Source: Ctena decussata
Taxonomy: Eukaryota > Mollusca > Bivalvia > Lucinida > Lucinidae
Length of the DNA: 64,000 nucleotides
Assembly (NCBI GenBank): GCA_963989385.1
Contig: OZ022512.1
Location: 27,735,899 to 27,799,898, forward strand
Direction of reading: 5' to 3'
A program made the translations under genes and the position numbers. Below, piece by piece: positions 28,201 through 43,200 of the stretch. How positions within the stretch are numbered: position 1 is the first letter of the stretch; each line of letters starts with the position of its first letter. The notes under the pieces are model-generated. The model worked only from the letters and a program-made list of their open reading frames with translations, made no database searches and was not told where the DNA came from.

Positions 28201-31200
28201 AACGTCAGATTCTGTGTGTATATAACCACCTGAAAATTTAGTGAAACTTTTCAGATGTACAGTGTAGCAAAATACAAGCTTGTAAAAATCTAGAAATAAA
28301 ATACCAAATCTACTTGTTCAAAATTTGTCCGTATAGTCAGATTTACTTGCTGAGAAAAACTGTATGACAATTATATGAATAAGAGCTGAGTAGAAAGGAT
28401 CCCCGGTAGCTCAGAAGGTTAAGCGTTGGCTCACTGATCTAGGGGTCCTGGGTTTGAGCCCTGCTTGAGGTGGAAATCTTTCTAACCATTAACAGGGTTC
28501 CATTGCAAAACAGCCTTTCATTATCACCCTCATATCATACTGTTAAAAAGGATGTAGAATCGCAAGTCATATATCCATGCTACTATAAGTGTATGTCTTC
28601 CAGAAATACTTTAAAACTTTATCCAAGCTGAATTTGCAGCAATCACCCATCTAATTTTCATGTCGCTGAGTATTCACTCTTCACATATGCTGTAAGATTC
28701 CTTTTTTCCAGGACATGTCTCGTATCCTGCAGAATCTCATTATGATACTATTTTAGATTATATTATAAAATACTGTTTAAACTATACTGTTTTAGATATA
28801 ACATTATCATCTTATGGCTCCCAATGAGACTTCTAAAACAACAAAGGAATATTATAAAGGCAGATAAGTATGTAAGTAAAGGCTTCATTTAATGACGGTT
28901 ACAACATTTAGCACATATATATGTAGACACTGATCTTCCATGAGGCCCTCAAGTTAAGATGAGCATAATATCCTCATTTGTCTATAATCCTTTGTAGACC
29001 CATCACAATATTAAGCTATTCATTTACAATGCTGAGCCTGTAACAAAGGGACTCCACTGTAATCTGCTTTAGCACTGCATAGTTAAAGTATTATACATGC
29101 AATTTTTTCAAAGAGCCAATAAACAGCCACATTTTGAGTATGGTCTAATATCCAATGTTGTGACTTTGCTAAACATCTGCAGGTGTAGGTGTATCTACAT
29201 CAATCCTTGGCTATTTTGTACTTACTTTTCCTTGAAGTTGTCTGCTCCTTGGCGCGCCCACAACATAATCTGTAAATGAAACACAGAGTAAGCCTTAGAA
29301 TTAGAATTCTACTAGTTTTCCTTACAAAAAAAATTTACTATCCTAATTGACAAAAACCAACGGCTAAACTTGTTTCCACCTTTCAAAAGTCATGACTATC
29401 ATACTAAAAGGAGTACCGTAGGATAATCAGAAGACAATAGTTGCAAAAAAAATTTTTCTAGTTTCTTTGTAACAGGAATGTATTGTTCACATATACATAC
29501 ATATATTATGCATTTTCACTCTACTTCAGTTTAAGGCACAAAACAAAATCTGGTCATATTAACATATGCAGTCAATGTGACTATACACATTGATAATATG
29601 TTACCACTTTCATTAGAATTTCATTATTTTTGCTCTTATTCAAACACAACAACAGCATAGTTCACCTAAACTTCAAAGTAATAAAGACACTTTAACCAAA
29701 ACATACAAATGAAACCGATGTTGTGGGTGACAAAATTTCGATACTTAAGTCTTTGTACTTGTGAGCTCTCTATACTAACCCTCAAGAAAAGAAGATTTAA
29801 TAGAAATAAATACCTTCCATAGTGTCTCCATCAAAATGTCCGATTGCACTGGCATATCCTGAAATTATACATATCAAATGAGCCGCGACATGAGAAAACC
29901 AACAAAGTGGTTGAGTGCCCAGCACAGACTCAGATCATCCAGGGCATCTACCCAGTCTGATCAGACTCTTTGCTAAGTGCTTAGGGTAGCTAAGGGTCTA
30001 AGCTACCTCCATGTGGACAGCAAAGACTCTGATCAGACTGGGCGGATGCCCAGGCTAATATGAGTCTGCGCTGGGCGCACAACCACTTTGTTGGTTTTGT
30101 CGTGTCGCGGCTCAAATTATTGTTGAAATTAACAAGAGGCCGAAGGGAGCTTGAAATGTTCTACTGGTTCAAGAAAATTTGACCAGGAATTATGTGTCAC
30201 ACTATGAGATCACTGTTGCATGCAAAGTATCAAGCATAAATTCAAAATTTAACATAATTTAAATAACCTTCTTCTTACAATTAATTACATTTTGCATTTT
30301 TGGCTCACCATGAGATGATCCTCCATGCAAAGCATCATGCTTTAGCTTGTAATTGTCTCCAAAATCAGAGTAGAGTGATAAAAGATATCCTCATCCAATC
30401 ACTCAGCCTACCCTACTCCCTTGAATCCCTGATTCATTAACTTACCCATATATGAGTAATCTCTGTCTTTCCTGCCCTCCGGAGTGGCCTCATACCGACC
30501 AGGACCATCTTCAAAGTTGAAGTTAAACAGCTGACCTGAAAAATTACAATAGAGCCTCATCACACAAAAACATTTTAGATATATTGCTGCCACATCATGG
30601 CTCGGTTTGAAAAAACACAAAAGGAATATAAGGTAAATGAACATATTTGAGCCGCGACACGAGAAAACAGACAAAGTGGCATGTGCAACAGCACAGACTC
30701 AAATCAGCCTGGGCATCAGCCCAATTTGTCTTCACTGTCAGCACAGAGGTAGTTGAGGCCTTTAGCTACCCTTAAAGTGCACAGCACAAACACTGATCAG
30801 ACTGGGCAGATGCCCAGGCTGATCTGAGTCTGCAATGGGCACATAACCACTTTGTTGGTTTTGTTGTGTCATGGCTCATTTAGATGTTCATCAGTTTTTT
30901 ATTTCTTTGCACCCATGGCCAAAAGTAATTCAACAAAAATAATTTCTTATTAAGACTTTATAAGAGTATTTTTATGTTTACAAGAAACTTAATTTTGTAA
31001 GTTTAACAACTAATATGGTAGCTAAATGAAAAATGCAGTTAATATTTTTTACAGAACTTACTTCTATCCTCTCAGAGTCAAGATACAGCTTGTCAAAATT
31101 AGCATGAATTAAAGAACACAATGATTTTACATGGATGTTAGTGGCAAAGTTGCAAAAACAAAAAGTGACTAAAGTTTTAAATGTAACAATTAAAATGATG

Positions 31201-34200
31201 CTGTTCAAGTATAGGATGAACAACTCAAATGAAATATACCTTTCTATCAGTACCAAAATAATGCAAAACTAGAAAATGTGTTTATGAAACACTATGCCCC
31301 CAACCATATGCTTGCCTCTAAAGAAGGTTCATCCAATAATGCTTGTACCTTTGTACCATAGGCTTCAGTGCACTAAGTCCAAAAAGGGGCTTAACTCAGT
31401 CAAAAATTTACGAATTGTTTTCAAAAGTTAATCAGGTCATCAACACCTTGGGCAATATCTTCCTGCAAAAAATCATGATCCTAGCATCAGGGGTTCTCCA
31501 GATATTTTGTTCACAAGGTTCCATAGGCAAATAATGCACTAAGTTGAAAAAGGGGCATACCTCGATCAAAAATTCATGAATATTTTTCAACAGTTAATCA
31601 GGTCATCTACACTACAGGCAGTATCTTCCTGCCAAAAATCATGATCCTAGCGTCGGGGGTTCTCCAGATATTTTGTTCACAAGTTTCCATAGGCTTACAA
31701 TGCAGTAAGTCGAAAAGGGGGCATAACTCGGTCAAAAATTCATGAACTTTTCTCAAAAGTTAATCAGGTCATCTACACCTTGGGCAATGTCATCCTGCAA
31801 AAGATCATGATCCTAGCATCAGGGATTCTCGAGATATTTTGTTCACAAGGTTCCATAGGCTTACAATGCTTTAAGTCAAAAAAGGAGCATAACTCAGTAA
31901 AAAATTCACGATTTTTTTTTTTTCAAAAGTTAATCAGGTCATCTATGCCATTGTCAATGTCTGCCTGCAAAAAATCATGATCCTAGCATCAGGGGTTCTC
32001 AAGATATATTGTTCACAAGGTTCCATGGCTTACAATGCACTAAGTCTAAAAAGGGGCATAACTCGGCCAAAAATTCACGATTTTTTTCCAAAAACTAATC
32101 AGGTCATCTACACCTTGGGCCATGTCATCCTGCAAAAGATCATGATCCTAACATCAAAGATTCTTGAGATATTTTGTTCACAAGGTTCCATAGGCTTACA
32201 ATGCACTAAGTCTAAAAAGGGGCATAACTCGGTCAAAAATTCACCATTTTTTTTCAAAAGTTAATCAGGTCATCTACACCTTGGGCAATGTCATCCTGCA
32301 AAAAATCATGATCCTAGCATCAGGGGTTCTCGAGATATTTTGTTCAAAGGTTCCATAGACTAAGTCGAAAAAGGGGCACAACTCTGAAAATACGTGACCG
32401 GCGGAAAAAAGAAAAAATACGGGTCCGCTTATTTTTCATGTACGTGCCACACATAAAATTTCAAGATCCTAGCATAAGCAGTTCTTGAGTTTCCCAGCTG
32501 CCAAAAAGCGTTACGGACGGATGGACGGATGGACAGACGGACGGACAGACGGACGGACGGACAGGCCCAAACCAATATGCCCCCTCAACTTCTCCGAAGT
32601 TGGGGGCATAAAACTAATTTCCAGTAAACATAAAAAATTTGAACTACTTTCGACCCACTAACCACAAAATTTACCAAGATATCAGTAAAATTTATCAAAA
32701 AATTTACTTTGAGATATCAGTTTGAACTAAATTTTTAACTTTGAGATATCAAGAGTTGACTGTACAGTGAAAATCATCTCCAAGAAGTGCAAAATTATAT
32801 GAGAAAACTTCTAACTTTGTGAGATTTTGCATGCAGAAATCAAATGTTTTCATTTATCATGTTATAAGATTGATGAATTAATCAAATGTTCCAGTGAGAT
32901 ATTTTTTATGAAGTATCTCCTGACAGTGATGACTGAAACTCTTGTACTGTACATTTTATCTGAATCAATAATAAATAAACGTCTTTTGAGTTCCAATTTT
33001 GATTTGTCATTTCAAATGGAATCTTCTAGTGATAATTAATTAGTTTGTAGAGTGCATGGTCATCAAGTTCAAAACATGATGTGTTGCCTTCTTTAAAAAT
33101 ATGTCAAAATGACCTTTTATATATTTAGAGATCTTGATCTTACCTTTGACAAGATACAGATGCGCCAGAAATGGTCTTATGTGGTTCTACTCAGGTAAAC
33201 ACATTTTCCCATCATTTTTCTCTAAAGGGAAACAACTATGTGATTTCCTGTTTGCTTTCCTGAAAGTTGTACCCCTTTCCAAAAAGGGGCTTCTCTTATA
33301 AAGGAAGGAGGAAAAGCGAATTCTTTACTTTACCAGAAGCCCCTATAGAAATGGAGACAAAGTCCTCAGTGCAAAATTCATCTCCCCATTCCCATCAGAG
33401 CCTTAGATAAGAGGGAGTATTTGGTGATAATTAGGGATAATTTTTGTTAATTCTGCATAAAAACATATGTTGTGACCCCTCATCTGAACCGTCTCGACGA
33501 GATGAGGGGTCACAACATATGGTTTCAATGAGAAATAAGAAAAATTATCCCAAATTATCATCAATGGAGACAAAGTCCTCAAGGCAAAATTTATCTCTCC
33601 ATTCCCATCAGCTATAGATAAGAGGGAGTATTTGGTGATAATTAGGGATAATTTTTGTTAATTCTGCATATAAACATATGTTGTGACCCCTCATCTGAAC
33701 CGTCTCGACGAGACGGTTCAGATGAGGGATCACAACATATAGTTCAAATGAGAAATAAGAAAAATTATCCTAAATTATCATCAAATACTCCCTCTTATCC
33801 ACAGCTCTGCCCATTTACATAAATATACAAAACTCACCTTGCCAGTACCAACTACCAACAGCTCCCACCAAGAGTTGTCTACCTTCCTACAGAAAAAGGT
33901 TGAATAGATCACATATATTGAACAAACATTTTATTGATGCATACAACATAACAAGACTTTAAATAAGATGTTCAATCAAAATTGTTATATCATCAGTAAA
34001 TTTTTCTGCCTAAAAACAGCATATTAATTCAGTGTATTTTATAAAGGACACCCAGACCAGATTGCACCTGTTTTCCATTATTTTAAGAAAAACATCCACC
34101 TGTTAGACAAATTAACTTATTCAAATTAAAAAATAAAAGCCCCAATAACAGAAATGGATGTTGTTTCTGAATATTTACCAGCACATACTAGTAAAACCAC

Positions 34201-37200
34201 AGGAGCTTGAAGTTCTAGCTTAGAAACCTTTCTAATAGAATATTTTTAAATGACATACGGTCTTTCCGTTTTTTGACGTTTTGAAGAGTATTGCGGTCTA
34301 AACTTCAGGCCCCTGTGGTAAAACCAACAAAGTGGCATGTGGGCCCAGCGAAGACTCAGATCAGATTGGGCATCTGCCCAAGCTGATCTGAGTCTTTACT
34401 GGGCACCCATGCCACTTTGTTGGTTTAAGCATGCCACGGCTCATACAGTACTGAAGACTCATGCATATTATGTCAGATGAAAATGCTAACTCAATGCTAA
34501 CTGTTTCTTTACAGGAAATAATTAATGCAATTTAATACCGAAATGTCAAGTTGCATCCTTTTATTAAAGGTTACTTTAAGACTTTTTTCCTGATTTATAT
34601 ATAAAAATATGATCATCCTACAATGACATAACTCGAGTTCCATAAAATAGCATGGGGATAAATGGAACATTTTTTTTGTCTTCACATACACAGTCATATT
34701 TTGTGGCTGCAACATTAACTTTTATACTTTTTATGAATAATTAACACTTTAAGCGCCAGTGACTAAAATAGCAGAATTTGCATCAGCATAGATCCTGATG
34801 AGGCGTCTCATCTAGATCTACACTGTGTGCCCTCTAGTTTTTCAATGCTCAATATGATACAGATTGGACTTTTTTTCTTTATTTATTTGCAGACGTAAAT
34901 TTGTTGTCTGCTTTTTTGTGCTTAAAGGGTTAAGTAACAATTGCGCCATGGTTTGCCCACCTGTACAAAGATAATCCACAAGCTTGTGGATTATCTCCTT
35001 GCATAGGTGGACAAACCGCAGTATAACTATTTAATACCACCCTCTTAGTGTAGCTCTAGAACATAATATCTTTTGTGCTAAAATTTGCTTTCAAGCAAGG
35101 GTGGTATAACAAAGAGTAACCATCATCCCCTATCCACCTTGGAAGTCTTCAACACTTTAAGCACGAAAATAGCAGAATTTGCAAACAGCGAAGATCCTGA
35201 TGAGGCCGCTCATAATGAGCTGCCTCATCTAGATCTACACTGTTTGCCCTCTAGTCTTTGAATTCTCAATATGAAATGTCTAGAAAGAGACATTTTTTAA
35301 TTTTTGCAGACATAAATTTTGTTGTCTGGTTTTTGGTGCTTGAAGAGAGAAAGAAATATGAAAATGTATATGAAATGTATGTGTTAGTAGCAACTCACAA
35401 CTCATTCAAACCAAATCATTCACACTTTTAACCATCTGCTGTTTCAGACATCAGAAAACAGAAAGTGGGTGGGGTAAGAAATAGTAACAGATTTATGCTT
35501 TTATAAATTATGGCTAATTGAAATTTTGAAAAATGATGATGATGATGATAATGAAAATAATGATAATGACGGTGAATTTGTGATCTCAAAGCACTACAAA
35601 ATCACTAAGAACAGCCATGTATATTCCAATAATTGATTTGCATAATTTATGCAAATTACAGTCAAACCTGTCTAAAGCAAGCACACAAGGGAAGGGCAAA
35701 AAAATGCTTGCTGAAAGCAGCTGCTTGCTTAGAACTGGCAACTGAAAATGGTACTTTAGAATATGAGATTGTGGCCTTTTAAGACAAAATTTTGCTTAAC
35801 AGAGGTACCCTTTCTGACAGGTTTGACTGTAAATAAAATTTATGATAATAACCTTCCTATTCTATAAATTTAGTCCACAGCAAATTCATCATACAGAAAG
35901 CTCAGAAAAAAAACAGCCATGATTCTATCTATGACTAACACAGTTCCTTGGCAGCAACCTAATGAGCAAAATGCCAAACAGCCTGTTTTATAAGCATTAA
36001 TAAGCAGGGCTTCCAAGTAACTCATTAAGACCTGCTACACAGAGAAAATTAAGAAACTTCAAAAAGCTCATCTTAATCTATTGTGATCACCCTCAGTATT
36101 TGAACATTTGTCATTCTGCTGGAAACAGTAAAATCAACTTGCTCATGTTTGACACTTTAAGCACCAGTGACAAAACTAGCATAATTTGCAAACAGCGTAG
36201 ATCCTGATGAGGCGGCTCATCATGAGCCACCTCATGCAGAGCTACACTGTTTGCCCTGTAGTCTTTGAATTCTGAATATGAAATATCTTGGACAAAGCAT
36301 TTTTTCAATTTTTGCAGATGTCAATTTTGTCGTCTGCTTTTTGGTGCTTAAAGAGTTAAGGATAATAGCAGTAGCTGATTGCAGTGTCAAACATTTAATG
36401 TAACTAGAAAATGTGTTTATGAAACACTATGCCCCCAACCTTATGCTTGCCTCTAAAGAAGGTTCATCCCATAATTTGTAAGTCAGAAAGGGGTATTAAC
36501 CGGTTCATCTACATCTTAGTCTTAGCAGTTCTTCTGATATTTTGTTCGCAAGCTCCGCTTGTTTTTCATGTACATAGAATTTCAAGTTCCTATCTCTAAC
36601 GGTTCTTGACTGTATGTAAAGCTACTTTTGTACCATAGGCTGAAATGCACCAAGTCGAAAAAGGGGCATAACTCGGTCAAAAATTCACTTTTTTTTTTTC
36701 AGAAGTTAATCAGGTCATCTACACCTTGGGCAATGTCTTCCTGCAAAAAATCAGGATCCGAGCATCAGGGATTCTTGAGATATTTTGCTAACAAGGTTCC
36801 ATAGGCTTACAATGCACTAAGTCGAAAAAGGGGCATACCTCGGTAAAAAATTCACGATTTTTTTCAAAAGTTAATCAGGTCATCTACTCCATAGGCAATG
36901 CCTTTTTGCAAAAAAACATGATCCTAGCATCAGGGGTTCTTGAGATATTTTGCTTACAAAGATCCACAGGCTTACAATACACTAAGTGGAAAAAGGGGCA
37001 TAACTCTAAAAATACATGACCAGCAGAAAAAATAAAAAATATTTGTCTGCTTATTTTTCATGTACATGCCACATATAAAATTTCAAGATCCTAGCATTAG
37101 CAGTTCTTGACTTTTCTCCTGGCTGCTTAAAAGCGTTACGGATGGACAGACAGACAGACAGATGGACAGACAGACTGACAGGCCCAAACCAATATGCCCC

Positions 37201-40200
37201 CTCAACTTCTCCGAAGTTTGGGGCATAATTAGACAAGAAGTTTGCTTCCATAACAGATGATCCACTGAAATGCAAGTATACTGTACTCTCATTTTTAAGT
37301 CTTCATGATGTACAGTTTGACAGAGAAGTTTGTTATCTCTGTGCAATCAATCTCAGCATGGTCCTAACTGTTCTCATACTGCTTCTTCAAAATTCATGAT
37401 AATGTCTGTGTGGATGCATTAGATAGTAATATATTCATCTGCTGCCAGCCATCTAATTTACCTCATGTCAAAGTCAAGCCATCTTATTTACCTCAAGTCG
37501 AAGTCAGGTCAATTTACCTCAACCTGACCCTCCATTAAGAATGATGCTCTGTCTTAAAGCAGGTTTGAGCCTCAACTTTATATTATTTGCTGTTTTGTCC
37601 CTGTGCTGCATCTGGAGCTGTTGCACAGGACATAATAGGCTATTTAAAATGGTCATTTCTCATAACTACTAACTGAGCTGTAATTTTACACCTGTTGTAT
37701 GTTAAACTTCCATGTGTGTCTATGTACATGTGAAATTCTTGGGGCATTAACAAAAATATCTTATCTCATCTTAAACAACATGGCCAAAAATATAATGATT
37801 AAATTACATATTATGATATCCTTTCCATGTGGAACTTTTCTCCATTTTCAATTTACCTGCACTGACACCATTTGCACATTTTTTTCTTTATATTTATTTT
37901 CTATTTCATTTTTCTTTCTCAAACTCAAATCAACAGATGTTAAAATTTATTGTAATCAGATTTCTTGCAGACCAATCGCAACACAATAAACACTTTTAAG
38001 TTTATTCATTTTTGAGCCAATCAATATAATATGAGCCTCGACGCGAGAAAACCAACAAAGTGGTTGCGCGCCCAGCGCATACTCAGATCAGCCTGGGCAT
38101 CCACCCAGTCTGATCAGAGTCTTCGCTGTCCGCATGAAGGTAGCTTAGACACTTAGCTACCTTTTAAGCACATAACAATGACTCAACTCAACTAGGCGGA
38201 TGCCCAGACTGATCTGAGTCTGGGCTGGGCACACATCCACATTGTTGGTTTTCTCGTGTCGCAGCTCATATGCTGTTAATTAAGTAGTATTAATATGAGA
38301 CAAAAAGCTACAGCTGTTGAAGCATTAATAGTAACAAATGCACACAGGTTGTAAATCAGTTAAGGTACAGCACACAGCTGTTGTAGCCTGTTGAACAGCT
38401 GTTATTTTCAGACAGACAGTAGTAGTTCTAATAAATGAACCCACTCTAATAAATGCCCCCTCATTTAAAAAAAACAAAAAAAAACTGAATATAGTCTTAA
38501 GAATTTGAATAAATACAGGAAAATATAGTGGCCCAGACATATATTCTAATCTCATGGCCAGTGAAATCTTAATTGGAATCAGCACTATTTTCCCGTAATG
38601 ACAAAACTGCAGCTCTTATTCATGCCTAGTAGAATTAACATAACATAACATTATTTTTATTCTTCAGGCTCAAATTAATGCTCCCCTTTAGTAAAACACA
38701 ATGCCTTGAATTACTTCTCATTCTTATTCTCTGAAACCATGGTAGTTTCTACTAACTATTTAAGATTTTAATTCTACTAACTACACAATCTGAAGTTATG
38801 TACACATACATATTTTTTATCAAGGCATGCCATGTGGAAACATATCATATTTAATAACAATAATGCCACATACAGATGGTATTAACAGGAAAAAAATCCT
38901 CAGAGAAACAACCTTTTTCCATTTCTTTTATCTTTTATTTCTGCCATACAAAATTTTCGTTTTAAATAGATGACAAGTTTTGGAGAGTCTGTCAAATATA
39001 AACATCCATTTACCATGTTTACCCTCTGAGAATTTTCCTTAAGTTGAAATGTGCAACAAATAATAAAGCAAATAAAAGCTAATAGGCAAAATAACAACAG
39101 AAATAAGCAAAGCATATCAAGCAAGAGTAAACTGAAGACTGAAAATTAGATCAAAGCCATTTCAAACTTGAAACCATGGACAAATCCCAAAAACATTGTA
39201 AATAGTAAATCTAGCTCATAACTAAACAACAGATATTTTGTTTTTAGTTAGGTGCTGGACTTATCATTCACAGTCAAACTGATATACAGAGGGATGTAAT
39301 GAAATTTCTGAAAAAATAATATTGTGTAGCTGAGATAAGAATCAATTTGTAGAATACCGCTGAAATTTGAACCAGTCAAAAAAATTGTAAAAAAATGTTT
39401 TGGGCAATTTTTGAGTAATATTGGCTTTGCTGTTGAGGACAAATGGCTTTGTATAATTCTAAACTTTATACCTATATCTTCTTTGCAGTGTTAGGAAACA
39501 AACCAAGACCAGGACAGCAGTGTTTTGTAAAGAAAGGCAGTCTTGTAGTATGGAATGCCTTTACTGCCTCCATGTGTCTGTTTTAGTGTTATTGTGAGAA
39601 CACTTCATTCTGCTCTGAGCTTTCATCATTATGTTGGATCCAGTTGATATTATGTAATGCATACATACCGTTATATCATGGGCAAACATCGTTGTATCCT
39701 GTAACTTCATGATGATGTCGGGTGCACATGATATTATGCTACGTATACAAACCATTATGCAATGGTCAGACATCATTGTATCCTATGATTTCATAATCAT
39801 TTTTGGTGAAGATGACAGTATATTATGTAAACATAGCATTATGTCATGGGCAAACGTCATTGTATCCTGTAATTTCACCATTATGTTGGGGGAACATACT
39901 ATGTTTTGTATATATATCATTATATCGTGGACAAATATCACCGTTTTCTATGATTTCTACATTATAATTGATGCATAAGATATTTTGTTGTAATTATACA
40001 GGGGCGTAACTAGAGGCAATTTCATAATACGCACAACCATAATTTATTCAGTACTTCTTGAAGGGAAAGCTAGTATTTCAGCCACTTTGGTAATTGGTAT
40101 TGAAATCTTGTCTTATTTATAAATTTTCACCATGCAAATATGCAGGTGCGTTTTGAAATTTTGTCAATTTTGACAAAATTTCAATACGCACTTGCGTATT

Positions 40201-43200
40201 TGCCGTATACGTAGCTACGCCCTTGTTATATACCATTATACCGCAGACAAACGCCATTGTATCATGTGATTTCACCATTATTGAATGCAGATATATATTA
40301 TGTTACGCGAACATACTATTATTTCAAGTGAAAACATATTTTTGTCGAATGCAAAGTCTATTATGTATGGTGTACAAATTCATTTTTATTCTGTGAGCAT
40401 ACAGATTTATAACTACTTTCATTGTCTATATTTTACGGATCGATATGCCTATCGCGTCTAAAGCACATAGTATTCTGCCACTTCGTCGTTGTATCCTAGG
40501 CGGACTTTTAATTCGATCGATTTTGACAGGTAACACCGGACAGTTAGAATGTTTAAACAAGGTGGCTATTTTTAAAAGAAGCCAAAGTGAGGGCCTCAGC
40601 TGTACTCTGAGTCGTATTTGACTTTCGTTGTTTTGGGTTTAACGGCTCTTTGAGACAGTATTTCAGTCTATATCGAGCTGTCTCCCAGAAAGAGGGGAAA
40701 ATAAAAGGGATAGGATAAAGGAGAAAAAAATCCAGACAGGCCACACCCACACCTTCGGATCTACCAGCACAGTTGGCCCTTGCCCTACTGCATAGGACGC
40801 CACGGCACTGAAAGTTACCCAGCACCATCGTCCGACCACAACCAACCCCAAGAGTCGAGTTTGAATTATGCTCGAATAAATCGAAATTATAAAGAAAACT
40901 GTCATTAATTAAGTAGTTTCATTTGACGTCTCATTAGAATCGCCTTAATGGAGTGGTTCTGTTGATATACAATTACACAGGTTATAGCATAATATATCTG
41001 CTAATCTATTCGGGACTCGCTCAGTCTGGAAAAGTGTCAATTTTCAATTTCTTGAGTCAAATAAGACTTAAAAGTAATACCTCTTTCTCCGGAATTTCTG
41101 AAGACATTGTGCCAGGTTGTATATGTAGTGTATTTGGGACAGGGGAGGGGGTGGGGCTGTTGTTTCCTTTGCAAAAAATGGACACTTCTCATGTTTATGG
41201 GCAAAAAGTATAGCTTCTGCTATATAGACTCATGAGATAAGGAAGGAATCCGAAGTTAATGACATAATTTTGTCTGCGCACTTATTCCAGTTCGCCACTG
41301 ACAATATGCCTATATGTTTCTGATATCGTTTAGAAAACATTATTGACCAGTGTAGCCACCATGGTGTGCTTTATAATGCCTAGCTGCCTTAATTTCCGAA
41401 CACTGCAAAAACAACAACTAAGAATAGCAGCCATGGAATTGTTCCCAGTAGCTGCCTAAAATTGATAAAAGTGAAAAAATAAAACCAATAGTTTTACACA
41501 TCAATGACTATTATTACACTGAAAATCAGCTTCCCGAGAAGTTGGAAAATGCCAAACACAAACAAGGGGCATAACAAACAATTTTAATGGAATATGCCCA
41601 AAAGTTAATCTATCTTTGTACATCTCACCCCAAAACTGTATTCAAAATATCATCACCCCAGCTCATACAGTTCCTGAGAGATCATAGTAAGATTTCGGTT
41701 TATTTTCGACACAGGGCAGATAGCTGTAATTTGAATCAGAAGTTGGAAGAATGCAAAATTCAAACAAGGACCCTGACTTATTTATTTTGGGATGGTATTT
41801 AAAAGTTTATCAATTCTGGAACGTTTTACATCCTACCTGTATACTAAATATCATCACCCTAGCTCATATACTTCTTGAGATATTGTGGAAGCAAGAATTG
41901 TTTTTAATTTTTGACAAAAAATCTCCGAAAGTTCGTTGGAGGAAATATATTTGCTCATTTTTATCTATTCTATATCCGAAATTTCAAAAGCCTACTTTCA
42001 GTGGTTCTGGAGCCCAGTAACCGCAAAATTATTGACTAAAAGGGGCTATAATTCTGTAACTATTGAATTCAGAGTTATCTGACCTTATAAAATATTTAAC
42101 ACATCACGGACCACTGCAAACACCAAAAAGTCTGCTTTCTATGTCAGAAGTTGGATAAATGCAAAATTCAAATAAGGGGCAAACAGACGAATGGACGAAC
42201 AGACAAGGCAAATTTAATATGCCTGTTCAACTTCTTCAAAATTGGGGGCATAAAAACAGCGGACATATATAATGGTATGTCTACATGCAATAATTATATA
42301 TGCGCCCACATAATGGTGTGTGTGTAATTTATAAAAAAACAAAACAATTGCAACCAACATAAAGACGCATGACCAGAATATAATGACGAAGCGACAGTAT
42401 GAAAAAAACATTTGTATACAACACAATGGCGTGTGAACACAACGTAAAGACGTAAGACCATAATATAATGGTGTGTGGACATAACCTTATGTCAATAGCA
42501 CTCACCAAAATGACGTATGGCTAGGATGTAATGACGAACCGACACAATGAAAAGAAATTTGTAGACAACACAATGGCGTGTGAACAAAACATAAAGGCAT
42601 AAGACCATAAGACAATGGTGTGTGTACATAGCATAATAACAACTGCACCCGACATAATGAAGTATGACCAGGATATAACGATTAACCGACACGGTGAAAA
42701 TACATTTGTACACAACACAATGACATGTGAACACAAGATAAAGGCATAAGACCATAATACAATGGTGCGTGTACATAACATAATAACAACTGCACCCAAC
42801 ATAAGGACGTATGACCAGGATATAATGACGACCCCACACAATGAAAAAAGATTTGTATAGAACACAATGACATCTGTGCCCCAACATCAAGGCATAAGAC
42901 CATAATACAATGGTGCGTGTACATAACATAATAACAACTGCACCCAACATAATGGCGTAAGGCCAGGATATAATGATATACTGACAAAATGAAAAGACAT
43001 TTGTATACAACACAATGACTTGTGTACCCAACATAAAGGCATAAGACCATAATACAATGGTGCGTGTACATAACATAATAACAACTGCACCCAACATAAT
43101 GACGTATGGCCAGGATATAATGATGAACCGACACAATAAAAATACTTCTGTATACAACATAATCACATGTGAACACAATATACAGTTGTATGCGCATGAT

